A stretch of DNA of 64,000 nucleotides from Adiantum capillus-veneris. Lineage: Eukaryota > Streptophyta > Polypodiopsida > Polypodiales > Pteridaceae. The position numbers and the translations under genes were made by a program. Numbering within the stretch: the stretch's first letter is position 1; every line of letters begins with the position of its first letter. Under the pieces are notes generated by a model, which ran no database searches, was not told where the DNA came from, and was given only the letters and a program-made list of their open reading frames with translations. Shown here one piece after another: positions 43,759-56,149 of this stretch. The DNA lies in the NCBI GenBank assembly GCA_014529385.2, contig CM043960.1, positions 25,298,396 to 25,362,395 on the forward strand. The letters are read 5' to 3'.

Positions 43759-45440
43759 TTATTTTCTCCTCTTGTATCCACGTGGCAACTTCACATCTTG
43801 GTCTTTGGCAACAAGTACATAGCTAGAATAACAAAGAAAATGTCTTGACCTAGAGCTTTTAAATCCAGGATCTTGACCAAATATTCTAAGAGTAGCAACT
43901 CTCTCTATAAGCATGATCTTGTTGGCTTTCATTTGGAGGGAAAATGTATCCATGAAGCTAGAGAGGATCTTAAGCGCAAACATAGGTAAGGTTTTCAAAA
44001 ATTGAGCATGAAATGAAAATAACACAACTTTCTCAAGCTTGGATAAGTACTGCATGAGGGCATGGTCTTCCTTTCTAGATGTACCTTTGTCTAACTCTCC
44101 CCTTGACCCTCCTGATTTTCCAAAAAAGTTATCCTCATCAAGAAGCTCAACCTGCAAGAAATAAACAAATTAATAAGAATTTAAATAATTAAATCAATTC
44201 ATTAAAAATATATTTTGATGAAAGAATTTACCTTTGAACTGCATTGTCAAGTAAATTACACGATCCATATCTTTCCATGTTATCATCCGTACTTGCCTTG
44301 ACTTTCAAATCCAAATCTCTCCCAAAAGAATCCACCCCCAGCTCCTTGATCCTAGCTTCAAAATCCTCATCAATGAGGGTGGGTATTTTTTCTTCAACTC
44401 TTCTCGAACACAAAGCAAAAGCATCTGAAACCTCAAGGAAAGAATCACCCATAGTTTGTAAATCAAGACCCAAGAAATCTTCCTTAGATTCTCCCTCAGT
44501 GTCAACAAAATCCTTGGCAACTTCACAAGATTTTGCAATGAGGGCAAGACAATAGCCCTCCCTTATATTGGAAATGTTGAAGGGGGATATAACCTTCTTC
44601 ATTGAAATGGTAGAAGAAAGGAGTTGGAATAGTGAAACCCTTGGCAACTTCACAAGCTTATGCAATGATGGCAAGCCAATAGTCCTCCCTTATATTGAAC
44701 AAGTGTTGGATGTGCGGAAGGGGGATATTATATTTTTCATTGAAATGGAAGAAGGGAAGAGTTGTAATAGGGAAAGGACTCCGTGATAGGGACATTGTTG
44801 GTGGGTTCTTTAATGATTATCTCTACTTTGAAGAGGGCAACATCGAAACTTTCACTCTCTATATTTTTCTACCTAGTCATCAATCTCCTCTTCCTCTAAA
44901 ACTTTTGCTTCATCAAACGAGAAAATGTGGTCATATATTGGTATTCAATTGAGAGAGATAAAGAACCACTAAAAAGAAAGGAGCCAATGGATTTGACTCT
45001 ATGCTTTGCATTACATCCACTTTAAGATTAAGGAAATATAGGAAAGCAAGCAACAGGCTTTGGAACAAGATTACAAGGTTTAGATGCTTGGGACACCCTA
45101 AATGAACTGGACAAAGGAGACCTCTTATATTGGTAAACTTTCCAATTTTTTTTTGTGATTTTACCCTTTTCAACAACATCCTTGGAGAGTTCAGTGAGAT
45201 GGACATATTGCTTGTATTCTAGCAAAAAGAGATCCATGATAGAGTTTTCAAACTCTATCCACTCGTCAAAAACTATGTCCTTGCAATGCTCAATGAAAGA
45301 AGAAATCTCAAAGGGAGTGTTGAATATATCAAGATCATCTACAAAGGTATCTGTCTCCCTTCCAACCGTCAAGATGGAATCAAGTAACTTTTCACTTGCA
45401 GACTCTTCAAAGATCTCCTCTCTACAGATTGTAGTTCCAT
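43759..45440 (-). pseudogene. Unrecognised minus-strand open frames with splice-like junction
   Basis: Three open stretches lie in one direction: 45028-45372 (acidic, DTFVDDLDIFNTPFEISSFI), 44228-44674 (FVDTEGESKEDFLGLDLQT, then IPTLIDEDFEARIKEL) and 43759-44157 (VELLDEDNFFGKSGGSRGEL). The last two are separated by a sequence with a donor-like AAAG|GTAAATT and an acceptor-like TTTCTTGCAG|GTTGAG, but joining them there does not keep the frame. Residue composition looks protein-like. It may be a decayed gene, part of an element, or chance; I cannot name it. Confidence 0.35.
44510..44770. repeat. Tandem duplication of a segment of about 125-130 bases
   Basis: CCTTGGCAACTTCACAAG starts both copies (about 44511 and 44639). 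The phrases CTCCCTTATATTG, GGGGGATAT and TTCATTGAAATGG follow in the same order in each. Confidence 0.85.
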
Positions 45441-45589
45441 AGCAAATAGTAACTCAAACGACTTGAGAAAATAGCTCCTTGTGTTGAAATAAAATATCTA
45501 TACAAAAAAATGTCCCAATCATAACAAAAATAATAATACTTTAAAAATGTGATAAGATTAAATGTTCAAAACACATGGTGCCAATAGAA

Positions 45590-45765
45590 AAATAATGGCT
45601 CTTTTTACAGGTCATGCAATGGCTCTTATTAAACAATCATGTTACATCACCAATCAATGGTTATTTAGTTGCTCTTTCTAACGGTCATGCAATGACTCTT
45701 ATTAAATGGTCATTTTATAACACGAACAAAAGGTCACCTAATGAATCTAATAAATGGTCACTTGA
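45590..45765. repeat. Degenerate tandem repeat built on CAATGGCTCTTATTAAA
   Basis: Four to five imperfect units containing GGTCATGCAATG(G/A)CTCTTATTAAA are strung together, with a further weak copy (ACCTAATGAATCTAATAAATGG). Non-coding. Confidence 0.7.
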
Positions 45766-45912
45766 GGATTGTATTTGATGATTTATCTTTCTTTTAGTTT
45801 AAGGTAAGTGGATAAGTCAAAGTTGTAGCAAATAACTAAGTTTGATCTTTAATAGTGAAGCCAATAGAAGATACCCAATTGCAAAAAATCAATTTATGTA
45901 GAATCTATAAGG

Positions 45913-45913
<1 letters not shown>

Positions 45914-45960
<47 letters not shown>

Positions 45961-46023
45961 GTAAGTTATTAGCTGAATGCAACTTTAGTTTGCATGATCC
46001 CTTTGGCCTTTTAGCCTAACATG

Positions 46024-46081
<58 letters not shown>
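45914..46081. repeat. TC and TC-AC microsatellites
   Basis: A TC run at 45914-45955 and a compound run of TC (46023-46049) followed by AC (to 46081). The spacer of about 65 bases is unique. Confidence 0.95.
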
Positions 46082-46083
<2 letters not shown>

Positions 46084-46141
46084 TATAGTACTTAAGAGCC
46101 CCTAGCTTATTTATTTATTTTAACTCCTAAAGCTTCACTTT

Positions 46142-46560
46142 GTTAGTGTCCACACCATGGGACTTGGCCCGTAACACAAGCAAATACGTCTTTTCTTCTT
46201 GAGTGGTTTACTATCCTATGGCAAAACTTACCATGAAGGCGCTAGGGTTATTTTCTCTGCAATGTAGGCGGCCTCGTTGTTTCAGAAGGGAGTTTCTCCA
46301 CTCATGCCGATTATGCTCTTTGTAAGGATTTGGCGGTCCACCTCCCTCCTCTATATAAAGAGGCGAGGTCGCTCCTCTGCCCCTCACTTAGATTTGTTTA
46401 TTGTTTTGCTTAAAAACAATTGCGTCTTGTTTTACACTGAAGTATGGAGCTTGCTACAACATTCACTTAGGTTGGCCACTCTGCCCATGCATATTTCTTT
46501 GCAGGTTTTGCTAAAAAGGGGCAATTTCACTTTGTTAATACTACTGTAGCTAGTATTTGA
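46142..46560 (+). repeat. LTR-like promoter region (tentative)
   Basis: The stretch starts TGTTAGTGTCCACACC and contains a good TATA box (CTCTATATAAAGAGG near 46350) followed by a G+C-richer leader, the usual make-up of an LTR. No partner repeat or primer site was found, so this could equally be a promoter relic of another kind. The following 46560-48170 shows no recognisable gene. Confidence 0.25.
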
Positions 46561-48170
46561 TATTGTGGGTCTACATGAGATTTTCGCTCTGAACTTGGTT
46601 ATGGTCCTCCATGGACGGTGAGTATGTATGATAATGATATTGTGGCATGGATTTTTACCCTTCCATTGGGTCTCAGGTGATTGTTGTACTTCGTGGTTAC
46701 TGAGAAAGGTAAAGGTTTTTCGGGTACCAATAGGTGCCATTCATATTCTCTGTTTTTTAGTGGCTGATCTAGGTTTTCATTGGCTTTTGAAAGCGGTTTT
46801 CTTGGTCGCTTTACCAAGCCTGACATTACTCTGTTGGCAGTAACCGAGCCTACCTTGGTGGCTTAATGTGAGCATTAGAATGCTGCGTGGTTCACTTAAA
46901 TACTATTGGCTTTTTCACTTAAGATTTATAACCTTATCGAAGGCTTGACTGGCCTTATATATTGGATAGCTATTAAGACTTACATAGGTTGGAGGCATTT
47001 ACTGCGCACTTACTATGATTGGGCGGTTACATACATGGGGGATGATGTCTTTTTGTCCTACTGTGCACTGCTTTTTATGTATTGAAAAAAAAAAACACAC
47101 AACGATCTTTAGGGTGTTGTATCTGGCTGCCGACTATGGCTGCTCTTGGCCTTTACTTTGGTAAGGTTAGTATATACATTACAATTTTTGCATTCACTCG
47201 GCCAGGTGTTTCTCCGGTGATTGCTTTGATTATTGTTATGGTGCTAGTTTTTTTAAAAAAGAGACTTCATGGTTCGGAGTAAGGCCTGGCTTTTAGTAGC
47301 GCTCCTTGTTACTTGGATGGCTTAAGAGAAGTATATGGTAAAAGATGTACAAATTAAGGGATGATTTGGAGTCCATTCACTATGATGGTATCTAACTTAA
47401 AAGCAAGTCTAAAGGAGCTTTATATAAAAAAACTGTAAATAAAACTTTTTATAAACTTCATTTGGTGGAGCTTTCATAAACTAATAAAACTGTTGAAAAT
47501 ATATGGAAAGGAGGAATTCTGACACTTGGATTAGAAGGGGCGATTGCCTTCTAAACAAAATGGTAATCTTTGACTAGAAACTCTGGGATTCTTTTAAGAA
47601 AATGAGGGAAAATATATATTTGTTTTAATTTGGACTTAGCTTGTAAAGGTTTATTTATTTTTTGTAAGATGGACATGGATAACAATTGGTATAGTCCATT
47701 AATACCTGTAAAACACATCCAAGGCTAATTGAATTGTTGTCTTGTTTGGATGGATGCATGTGAGGACTCTATCTAATCTTGGAAGGTTTTTTTGACTTTG
47801 GCAAGCTGTCTTTTGAATGTAAAAAGTTCAATTATGTCATATTATTTATGGTAAAATGGCTACACACACACACACACACCCGCTTGCAAGCGTATGGTGA
47901 GAGAGTACGTGACAGTAGTGGGGTTGCCTCTCTCTTGGAGTGCTCCAATCCCTATCCCTTAAAGAATTCACAGATTGGCAACAAATCCACTTGCAAAACG
48001 TGTGCTCTGTTAACCACCACGAGGAGATTGTTAGTGAGGATATTGTTAGCAAGGGGTGTTGAAGGAGAAGAGGGGACAAGGGGACAGGACGAATCGTCCA
48101 ACATACGACCTTTGGTGTTTACCAAAAGGATTTAATACTTATACATTAAGTTAGAAATTACAAGTTTTGA
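46561..48170. other. No gene recognised
   Basis: Short frames such as 46277-46549 and 47082-47282 have no family motif. An AC microsatellite lies near 47861-47878. Sequence is AT-rich from about 47290. Confidence 0.5.
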
Positions 48171-48787
48171 TGTTATCTCTTATGAAGCAAGAGAACACAA
48201 AGTGAGAATCTCAAACCTATGTCTCTCGCTTTGTGCAAGAACAGAGGAGGGATGTAGAAGTGGGAACTACCCCTAGCAAGATTGGCGGCTAGCTAAGCTT
48301 CCAAAAGCAGTAACCAACATTTAATTACCACAGTAACTGATAGTGCACATTTCACCAATCTGGTAGCCTATAAATAGGACCCACTATTTGTTTTTGAGGA
48401 TCCTTAGACACCTAGATTTTGAGCTACTTGTACTCTTAGAATCTTTACACTCTTGTGATCTTTATATCCTTTGTATTCATCTGTTGTGCTCTCCGTGTGT
48501 GTGTGTGTGTGTGTAATCCAAAGCCATTTACTGGCATACTTGATGCTCACTGGCTGTACTTTGATAATTTTAAATGCAACTCCAATTTCAGTCTTAGTTC
48601 TAGTGTCTTGTCATTTCATTTTCAGTTCTCTCTTCCAATATATTGAAGTGCTATTTGAATTCTCTGAATTTGACATCTCTAGTTCTCAGTAACCTGGAAT
48701 AACTGTGAAAACACATCCAACTCATTCCATTTTGATGATCACGATGGTTTGAGCTAAGTTGATCTAGGACAGGTGAACTACCTCCCA
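48171..48787 (+). repeat. Probable Gypsy-B 5' LTR
   Basis: Starts TGTTATCTCTTATG and ends CCTCCCA two bases before the primer site. A TATA box in CCTATAAATAGGACCC sits at 48367-48382, and a GT microsatellite at 48495-48513. The start is inferred from TG and a sensible length only, since the second LTR is missing. Confidence 0.45.
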
Positions 48788-48789
48788 GC

Positions 48790-48801
48790 TGGTATTAGAG
48801 C
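48790..48801 (+). promoter_or_regulatory. Gypsy-B primer-binding site
   Basis: TGGTATTAGAGC differs by one base from the initiator-Met tRNA complement TGGTATCAGAGC and sits 27 bases before the gag start codon. Confidence 0.75.
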
Positions 48802-48828
48802 TATTGTATGTCCACAATCCCACCCATA

Positions 48829-49429
48829 ATGAGCACAAGAGGCCGACTACCAACAACTCGCTTCATGGAGAACCTAGAGCGGGTTAGTCTGATTTCAGAG
48901 GAGACTGAATTAAGCTCAAAAATTGATCAGCACCTTGGGAATGAAATTAAGGTTTCTCTAGAATGGGGGCACAACCGAGGAATCAAGGGATTTGCAACAT
49001 ACCAGTCATTGCAGGCATAGGAGAGCTGAAAGGGTTGCAAGGAGAAATAGGTATCATGGATCTCAAAGTAAAAAACAAACTAATGAGAGTGACAAGAGTC
49101 GAAGAACTCATCACTCATCACACAAGGAAAACAAGAAGACAGTAGAAGAGACAATCTCAGAGACGGAGATAGAGAAATGTGACGCTAATAATAATCATTA
49201 TAGCAAGAAAAAGTCACGAGACAAGAAGCCAACACACAGAACTAGAGTCATCAAAACCAAGGAACATTCCCATGACCTGAAAATTTCTTTTCAAATATAC
49301 AATGGTGGAAAAAAGGATGACCTTGATGTACACATACAAGCTTTAGAGCACTATGCAGAGCTGAGAGATATTGATGAAGATGAATGGGGGGAATATTTTC
49401 CTCAAACTCTGAAGGACGCAACTAGGAAA
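48829..49429 (+). pseudogene. Gypsy-B gag, first part
   Basis: The start MSTRGRLPTTRFMENLERVS lies just after the primer site. Frame changes follow near 49010. The third part (to 49429) is lysine/histidine-rich, then enters the capsid fold: FQIYNGGKKDDLDVHIQALE and FPQTLKDATRK, where the Retrotrans_gag domain normally continues with a W-Y pair. The next codon is cut by Copia-C and the fold resumes at 55164. Confidence 0.78.
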
Positions 49430-49666
49430 TGTAGAGTGCGCAGGTGATGGAGAAGGTAGGAAAGAAGACTACACACACACACACCAACACACATCGAGAC
49501 ACACACACACACACAATCGTTACTCTGCAGCAACCATTCAACGTGCTGCTCTTCTCTTCTTCTCTTTTTTGAACTATTATCCAAAGTATATTTACAACAT
49601 AGTATAGTCAGTGTCCAGCCGCCCATAGCACAATGGACATATTCTTTAATATCATATTCTTTAACA
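49430..49666 (-). repeat. Copia-C 3' LTR
   Basis: 237 bp, TGTAGAGTGCGCAGG to TTCTTTAACA. Contains AC runs that are six bases longer in total than in the other LTR. The polyprotein stop codon lies inside it (49661-49663). Confidence 0.97.
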
Positions 49667-52600
49667 CTCCCCCTCAAGCTCAGAGTGAGCTTGCATATGA
49701 TGGATTCCCAATGCTTCACGAAAGTAGCAAAACTTCTCCTTTACAAGAGCTTTTGTGAATATATCCGCAACTTGATCATTTGTCTTCACATACACCAAAT
49801 CAATCTCATTTGCCAAAACTTTTTCTCTAATGAAGTGATAATGTACCTCAATGTGTTTAGTGCGAGCATGGTAGACTGGATTCTTTGCCAACATGATGCT
49901 GCTAATATTGTCACAATATATAATGACACTGTCAAGATAGTCAAAACCAAAGTCTACCATAAGTACTCTCAACCATGACTCTTCACATGCTGCCAAAGCT
50001 GCTCCACGATATTCAGCTTCTGTACTTGATAATGCTACAGATGATTGCTTCTTGCTACTCCAACTTATCATACCATTGCCAATGGAAAATGCATAACCAC
50101 TTGTAGATCTTCTATCCATAAAATCTCCTGCCCAATCTGCATCTGTGTAACCATAAAGACAAAGCTTCCCATTCTTTTCATAAAACATTCCATAACTGAC
50201 AGTGGCTTTCACATATCTCATAATCCGTCTCACTGCATCAAGATGACTTTTACATGGATTTTGCATGAATTGACTCACAACACCCACTGCATAACTCAAA
50301 TCTGGCCTTGTTATTGTCAAGTAAATAAGGCTTCCAACCATCTTGCGATACATAGTGACATCCTCAATGTAATGTCCATCATCAAACAACTTCACATTTT
50401 GATCAAGAGGTGTATCAACCGGTTTGCACGCTGTCATTCCATACTTCTCAAGCATATCCAACGCGTATTATCTTTGTATCATCCAAATTCCTGATAAAGT
50501 ATTGACAATTTCAATTCCCAAGAACTATCTCAACTCACCAAGGTCCTTCATGTTGAATTCTCTCAACAAACTCTTCTTGACATGCAAAATTTGCTCATCA
50601 TGACTTCCAGTGAGAATCAAGTCATCAACATAGATAACAATAACGACGATCTCTCCATCAACATGCTTAAAAAACAATGAGTGATCAGCAGTAGATTGTT
50701 TAAATCCAATCCTCTTCAAGAATCTGGTTATCTTTTCACACCAAGCTCTAGATGCTTGCTTCAAATCATACAATGCTTTCTTCAACTTACACACATAATA
50801 TGGAAACTCTGGATGTTGATAACCCTCTGGCTGTATCATATAAACTTCTTCTTCCAAGTCACCATTCAAGAATGCATTATACACATCTATTTGCCGTAAC
50901 TTCCAACCGAACATACTTGCCATTGCTATCACCAATCTGACTGTTGTCATCTTTGCAACTGGACTAAATGTCTCATCATAATCAAGACCTTTTGTTTGTG
51001 CATAACCTTTAGCAACAAGCCTCGCTTTGTATCTTTCCACACTACCATCTGACTTGCACTTGACTTTGTATACCCATCTTGAACCAATTGCTTTCTTTCC
51101 ACTTGGCAAGCGAACCAAATCCCAAGTGTCATTCTTCACAAGAGCATCCATCTCATCATCCATAGCTGACTCCCATTCTGATTTTCCAATTGCCTCTTGA
51201 AAACATGTAGGCTCTTTATGTTGCACACGTGAAACCATGTATGCATAATGTGTACGCATGTAACCGTTGTATGTCAATCTTTCAACTGGATAACGCACCC
51301 TCTCTGATCTTCTCAACTGTGGTGCACTCTTCTCTTCAACTCTTGCATATGGGGGTACATATTTCTCAATATGCTTACTACCAGGTGTCCTCAAATGTGG
51401 TAAACCATGCTCTTCATCAAAGCTTTCATCTCCAGAACTCTCTTCAACCACTTTCTTCTTGCCTTTCTCGTCTTGCTTCTTATCTCGCAAACGACCACTC
51501 CATGGGTTGACACTTCCTATACTCTCCTCTGCCATATGTGGTCCTGAAATAGTTCTTGTTGATAGTCCTGGCTTATCAAAAACATGACGCACATTATCTT
51601 GCTCTTCATACTCATCTTCTATTATCACTGGCTTTGGTTTATACCATGGTTCATGCTCACAAAATTTGACATCTCTACTGACATAAACTTGTCTTGTCGT
51701 AGGATCATAGCACTTGTAACCTTTCTTTTCAACTGGATAGCCCAAGAATACACACTTCACTGCCTTTGGCTCCATCTTCTTTCTTGCTTCATTTGGCACA
51801 TGAACATAGCAAACACATCCAAAAACTTTCATGTAGGAAACTGTTGGCTTGATCCCATAAAGTCTCTCATAAGGTGAAATTTCATGAATGGCAGCTGTTG
51901 GTGTTCGATTCATAATGTGTACTACTGTATGAACTGCTTCAGCCCAATATGTTAATGGCATATTCATCTCATTCATCATGGCTCTTGCAATCTCTGCTAT
52001 GACTCTATTCTTTCTCTCAGCAACTCCATTTTGTTGTGGTGTGTATCTGCAAGTAATCTGTCTTCTTATGCCTTGTTCACGTAAGTAATCATCAAAACTG
52101 TGTGACATGTACTCTCCCCCTCCATCTGTACGTAGGCATTTAATTTGACAACCATTCTCTTTCTCAACCATAACTTTGAACTCCAAAAATACTTCAAATG
52201 CCTCTGACTTTGCCTTTAGAAAGTAAACCCATGTCATTCTGCTGTAATCATCCGTGAATGTGATAAAATATCGACAACCATTTTGCGTAGCATGATCACA
52301 AGGTCCCCAAATATCTGAATGAACAATTTCCAAAGGACTTTGGCTAATTCTCCCCCTCTTTGGAAATGGTAAACGAGATTGCTTTCCAAATTGACAAGCT
52401 TCACAAACATGATCAAAATTCAATCTGCCAAACTTTGGTAATCCACGTACAATTTGATTTGATTGCATATGCTTTAATCTTCTAAAATTGACATGACCAA
52501 TCCTCTTATGCCATAACTCTACCCAATCATCTTGAGTGGCTGATTTGTTTGCATACATACCACTGTGTAAACATGGATCTCCAGCTTCCAATGAGAACAA

Positions 52601-54027
52601 GCGACCTTTCTTTCTTCCACGTGCCAATATCTTGTCTGGTCTGCCATTGTGAAACTCCTCTATGAAGCAGCCATAACGATTAAAACGGACTTGCAACCCT
52701 TGATCTGTCATCTGTCCAACTGATGCTAAATTCTTTGTGATTGAAGGCACATATAGAACATCTCCCAATGTGTTGTATGTCCCGTCTTTTTCTAGCAATG
52801 GAACTGAACCAACATGTGTAATCTGATGCATAGTATCATCATCTATAGCGACAAACTCATCCTCTTCTAACTTCTCTTTTCTGTCAAACCATTCACCATG
52901 ATATGTCATATGATTTGTGGCACCACTATCTAAATACCAATCATCTGTATGATGTGGCTCCACCATGCTTCCAAAAACATGCTCCATAGGAAATAAATGT
53001 CCAATCGACCTATTGTCATATATATTTTGATCATGAGGATTGTATCCAACAAAGTTTCCTCCATGTCTGCCATAACCTCGGCCTCTTCCACCACGATCAG
53101 GATTTTGATTTAGCCTTGTGTAACATTCTCTTTCAAAGTGACCATAAATGCCACATCTGTTACAATATCCATCTCTTTGAGGATGTACAAATCGTCCACC
53201 TCCACGTCCACGAGTTTGGGCTCTCCCCCTGCCTCTTTGGCTATAATCGTTGTAACTTTGACTTTGTTGGTTTTGCCATTGACCTCTTCCAACATTGTTT
53301 CCACGACCATAGTTTCCTCTTCCACCTCTATTGTTTCCACGACCTCTAGAGTAAAAAAATTGATCTCTGGAATTGTTATTTGATGTAGAAGGACCTGACT
53401 TGCCTAACTTCACCTCTTCTTGCAAACAAAGGTTTACTAACTCTTCAAAATCAGGCATGTGTCCTCGAACAGATATAGATGTATCCAATGACTTGTATTC
53501 CGGTCCCAAACCATTCAATGTCACTGAAACTAAGTCATCATCTGGAACTTCAACATTAATGCTCGCAAGATCTTCCTATATTTGCTTTATCTCTGTCACA
53601 TAATCTGATATGGATCTATTTCCTCGCCATACACAATGTAACCTTTGCTTCAAGTGAACTTTTCGTGGTTCTGTATTGGAGCTGTTCATTCTTGCTAGTA
53701 TCTCCCATGCTTCCTTTGGAGATTGAGACTTCTTCACATGTGGTATAAAGAAGTCACTAATGCATAGTGAAATCCAATGCATCACTTTCCTTGAATTCTC
53801 GATCCACTTCTTGTAAGCTTCTACTCCTGCTTGCCATGTTTTATGTGCTTCAACATTCTCTCTATTTGGTTCCAAACCACCCTCGGGACACTCTTGTTCA
53901 CCTGTAATATAATCCCATAAACCTTTGCCCATGATAAAGTTCTCCATCTTGTAAGACCATATGCTGTAGTTCTCTCTGGTCAACTTCTCTCCAACAATCT
54001 GTGTGACTTGAGTTGAACTTTCTGCCA
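49661..54027 (-). pseudogene. Copia-C gag-pol polyprotein with three premature stops
   Basis: Start chosen at 54027 (MAESSTQVTQIVGEKLTREN), the usual Copia gag start; an in-frame ATG at 54106 would add 26 residues. Domains in order: gag; glycine/arginine-rich stretch; zinc knuckle CNRCGIYGHFEREC (near 53150); protease WYLDSGATNHMTYH (near 52920); GAG-pre-integrase LWHKRIGHVNFRRL; integrase IVHSDIWGP, LRTDGGGEYMS, TPQQNGVAERKNR; reverse transcriptase YKARLVAKGYAQTKGLDYDE and IYVDDLILTGS; RNase H YTDADWAGDFMDRRSTSGY and STEAEYRGAALAACEESW. Catalytic residues look intact. Stops interrupt at about 53576 (TAG), 50525 (TAG) and 50465 (TAA), so this copy cannot make full-length polyprotein unless stops are bypassed. 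Confidence 0.93.
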
Positions 54028-54917
54028 TCTTCACTCTCTCAATTTCTTCCAAAGGATTTTGACAAAATTTCGGCAGAGTTTCATTTGTATTTGGACAATA
54101 TCTCAAGTGAAAATCTTAACCAAAGTGCTCATAAACGCTGACAGAAAATCTCTCACTGCCAAGGGAAAATCCACTGACTCACTTTGCCACAGACTGACTC
54201 AATACTATGCATAAATACTCTAAAACAATGTCCACATGGACCTGTATGCAAATGCAATCCATACGCTATCCTGTACCACATATCCATACATCCACCTTCT
54301 TCACATAGTCGTAAACGACATATGAGGTCTTTCGCGGGGCTAGTCGGAGGTTCGCTCCAGTACCTAATCCACCTTGCCAAGGTACTAAAGCTCCCAAGGC
54401 AAGGCTTCAAAAAACCTCACTCGACCCTCACAAAGGCTGCAGTTTTCCAAAATACATTGACCGCATATCCATACATAACCACAAGGTACTCAATCTGACA
54501 ATATAACCGCCTCAACTTCTTCCCACAACCTTTCTTACATAGGCGGCTGTCCATAACGGACCCACAACAACCAAACATAATCTTTGATAACACAATATCA
54601 TGATGCAAAAGCTCTATGTCGCTCTCCAAAACCTGTGTAAATGCTGAATTCTTCACCTGTAACCTGTAAATCTACAGCCGAGTGCAAAACTGGACATCTC
54701 CTATGCTTGTGTGAGCTGGCTGTTTGCTGCAGAAAATTGCAGATTTTGGCAAATCTGAGTATGCCAATGCGTCTGGAACGCCCAAAAACATAAAGATAGA
54801 CTCCTGGATCACTGTATTCCGAGTTCGGGTGAGGGAGTTATGACCAAAAAACCTCTCTTTTTTGCTGTTTTCCAGAGCTGCGAAAACCTGTGTATTGACT
54901 GTAGCTCCTTAAACTGA
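54028..54917 (-). other. Copia-C untranslated leader
   Basis: About 890 bases lie between the primer site and the gag start. Short frames here show no motif. The stretch probably holds packaging signals, as in other Copia leaders, but nothing specific can be seen. Confidence 0.6.
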
Positions 54918-54932
54918 GCTCTGATACCACTT

Positions 54933-55163
54933 TGTAGAGTGCGCAGGTGATGGAGAAGGTAGGAAAGAAGACTACACACACACACCAACACACATCGAGA
55001 CACACACACACAATCGTTACTCTGCAGCAGCCATTCAACGTGTTACTCTTCTCTTCTTCTCTTTTTTGAACTATTATCCAAAGTATATTTACAACATAGT
55101 ATAGTCAGTGTCCAGCCGCCCATAGCACAATGGACATATTCTTTAACATCATATTCTTTAACA
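54933..55163 (-). repeat. Copia-C 5' LTR
   Basis: 231 bp, same ends as the left copy. The primer site (minus strand TGGTATCAGAGC, plus 54918-54929) is three bases away. No separate TATA box stands out. Confidence 0.97.
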
Positions 55164-56050
55164 GGAAATGGTACTAGAATTACCCAGCCTATCAGCTAAG
55201 ATCATATCACAAGCTACTTAAAGCTTTTAACTTGGAATATTCAAACATTAGGGGGGATGAAGATATTCTCTGTGAGCTTGATAAGATCAAACAAGGCAAC
55301 TTGTTGGTCAGAAGTTATGTGGAAAAAAAAAGAATTGACCAAACAACTGGAAGAACCTCCCTCGGAGAAAAGAATGAGAGCTTGATTCCTAAATGGCTTT
55401 AAGAGTAAGAAGTTGAGAGAGTAGGATGTACCACCACCAAAAAAGAAATTCAATGACCTTTTGCAAAGAGCACTGAAATTAGAGCAGTATAAAAAAAGGA
55501 GAAGGGCCACAGAGAAGACAATCTTGTGGACGATGAATCTTCTACTAAATTGAGCTTTGGATCCATTTCGAGTTCTAGTTCTTCTGAAAGCGAGCTAGAT
55601 GACAAAAGTAAAGCTAAGAAAGGGTCTTGGACTAGAAAGATGGAAGAAATGTCCAAACAAATTGATGAGATAACAAAGACAAGACCCTCAGTGCGGAAAG
55701 CAAAAATCTGGTGCTCCAAATGTTGATCAAAGGACCATATGTTGAATGAGTGTTTCCAATGCACATATTGCAAGGCCTTTGGTCATGTCTAGAACAATTG
55801 TGGAATTAGAATCCATCATTTTAAGAAGGGAAAAGACCCGTCAATGATCGTACATACCAATTTGAAAGGGCCCAAAACTGATGGAGCCATTGGGTCTAAG
55901 GGAAATGAGGCCAATATGAGCACTGGAATGGGTCGGCGACGCTACCAGAATGGAGCTGGAACGGTAGAGGTAGAGGAGACTTCTCCAAGAGGAACATTAA
56001 TTGCTATGGTTGTGACAAGTATGGCCACTTTTCAGCTCAGTGTCTAGATT
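55164..56050 (+). pseudogene. Gypsy-B gag, second part with zinc knuckle
   Basis: From the target duplication the capsid fold continues (YPAYQLRSYHKLLKAFNLEY, with one stop near 55172), then a lysine/glutamate-rich and serine-rich stretch (LSFGSISSSSSSESELDD). A zinc knuckle CYGCDKYGHFSAQC is encoded at 56002-56043, a standard CCHC. A second, partial knuckle-like phrase with cysteines lies near 55710-55800. Several frame changes. Confidence 0.75.
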
Positions 56051-56149
56051 TTCCCAAGCCAGAGGTAGTTGATCAGAAACCACCAGAGCCAGTAATCTTC
56101 TTAAAGCTAGGTTCATCACATAGGTGGCAAGCGGCAACCGGTTATTTCC

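Larger units (their letters stand above)
49430..55163 (-). mobile_element. Copia-C: full-length young Ty1/Copia retrotransposon, minus strand
   Basis: The element is complete: LTRs at 49430-49666 (3') and 54933-55163 (5'), primer site at 54918-54929, polypurine tract (minus strand CTTGAGGGGGAG) at 49667-49678 and the exact duplication GGAAA at 49425-49429 and 55164-55168. It is 5734 bp. The LTRs differ by about four transitions and a microsatellite length change, so insertion was recent. One long gag-pol frame is kept, with only three in-frame stops and no frameshift that I can see. Confidence 0.97.

Noticed and set aside
49661-54027. Stop codons of Copia-C read through by U-to-C RNA editing, which is common in fern organelles
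   Set aside because: That editing acts on organellar transcripts; this is a nuclear retroelement, so mutation is the simpler explanation.
54153-54656. Open frames of 79-104 codons in the Copia-C leader
   Set aside because: They lie in the untranslated leader of a well-defined element, show no motif and have no start context of note.
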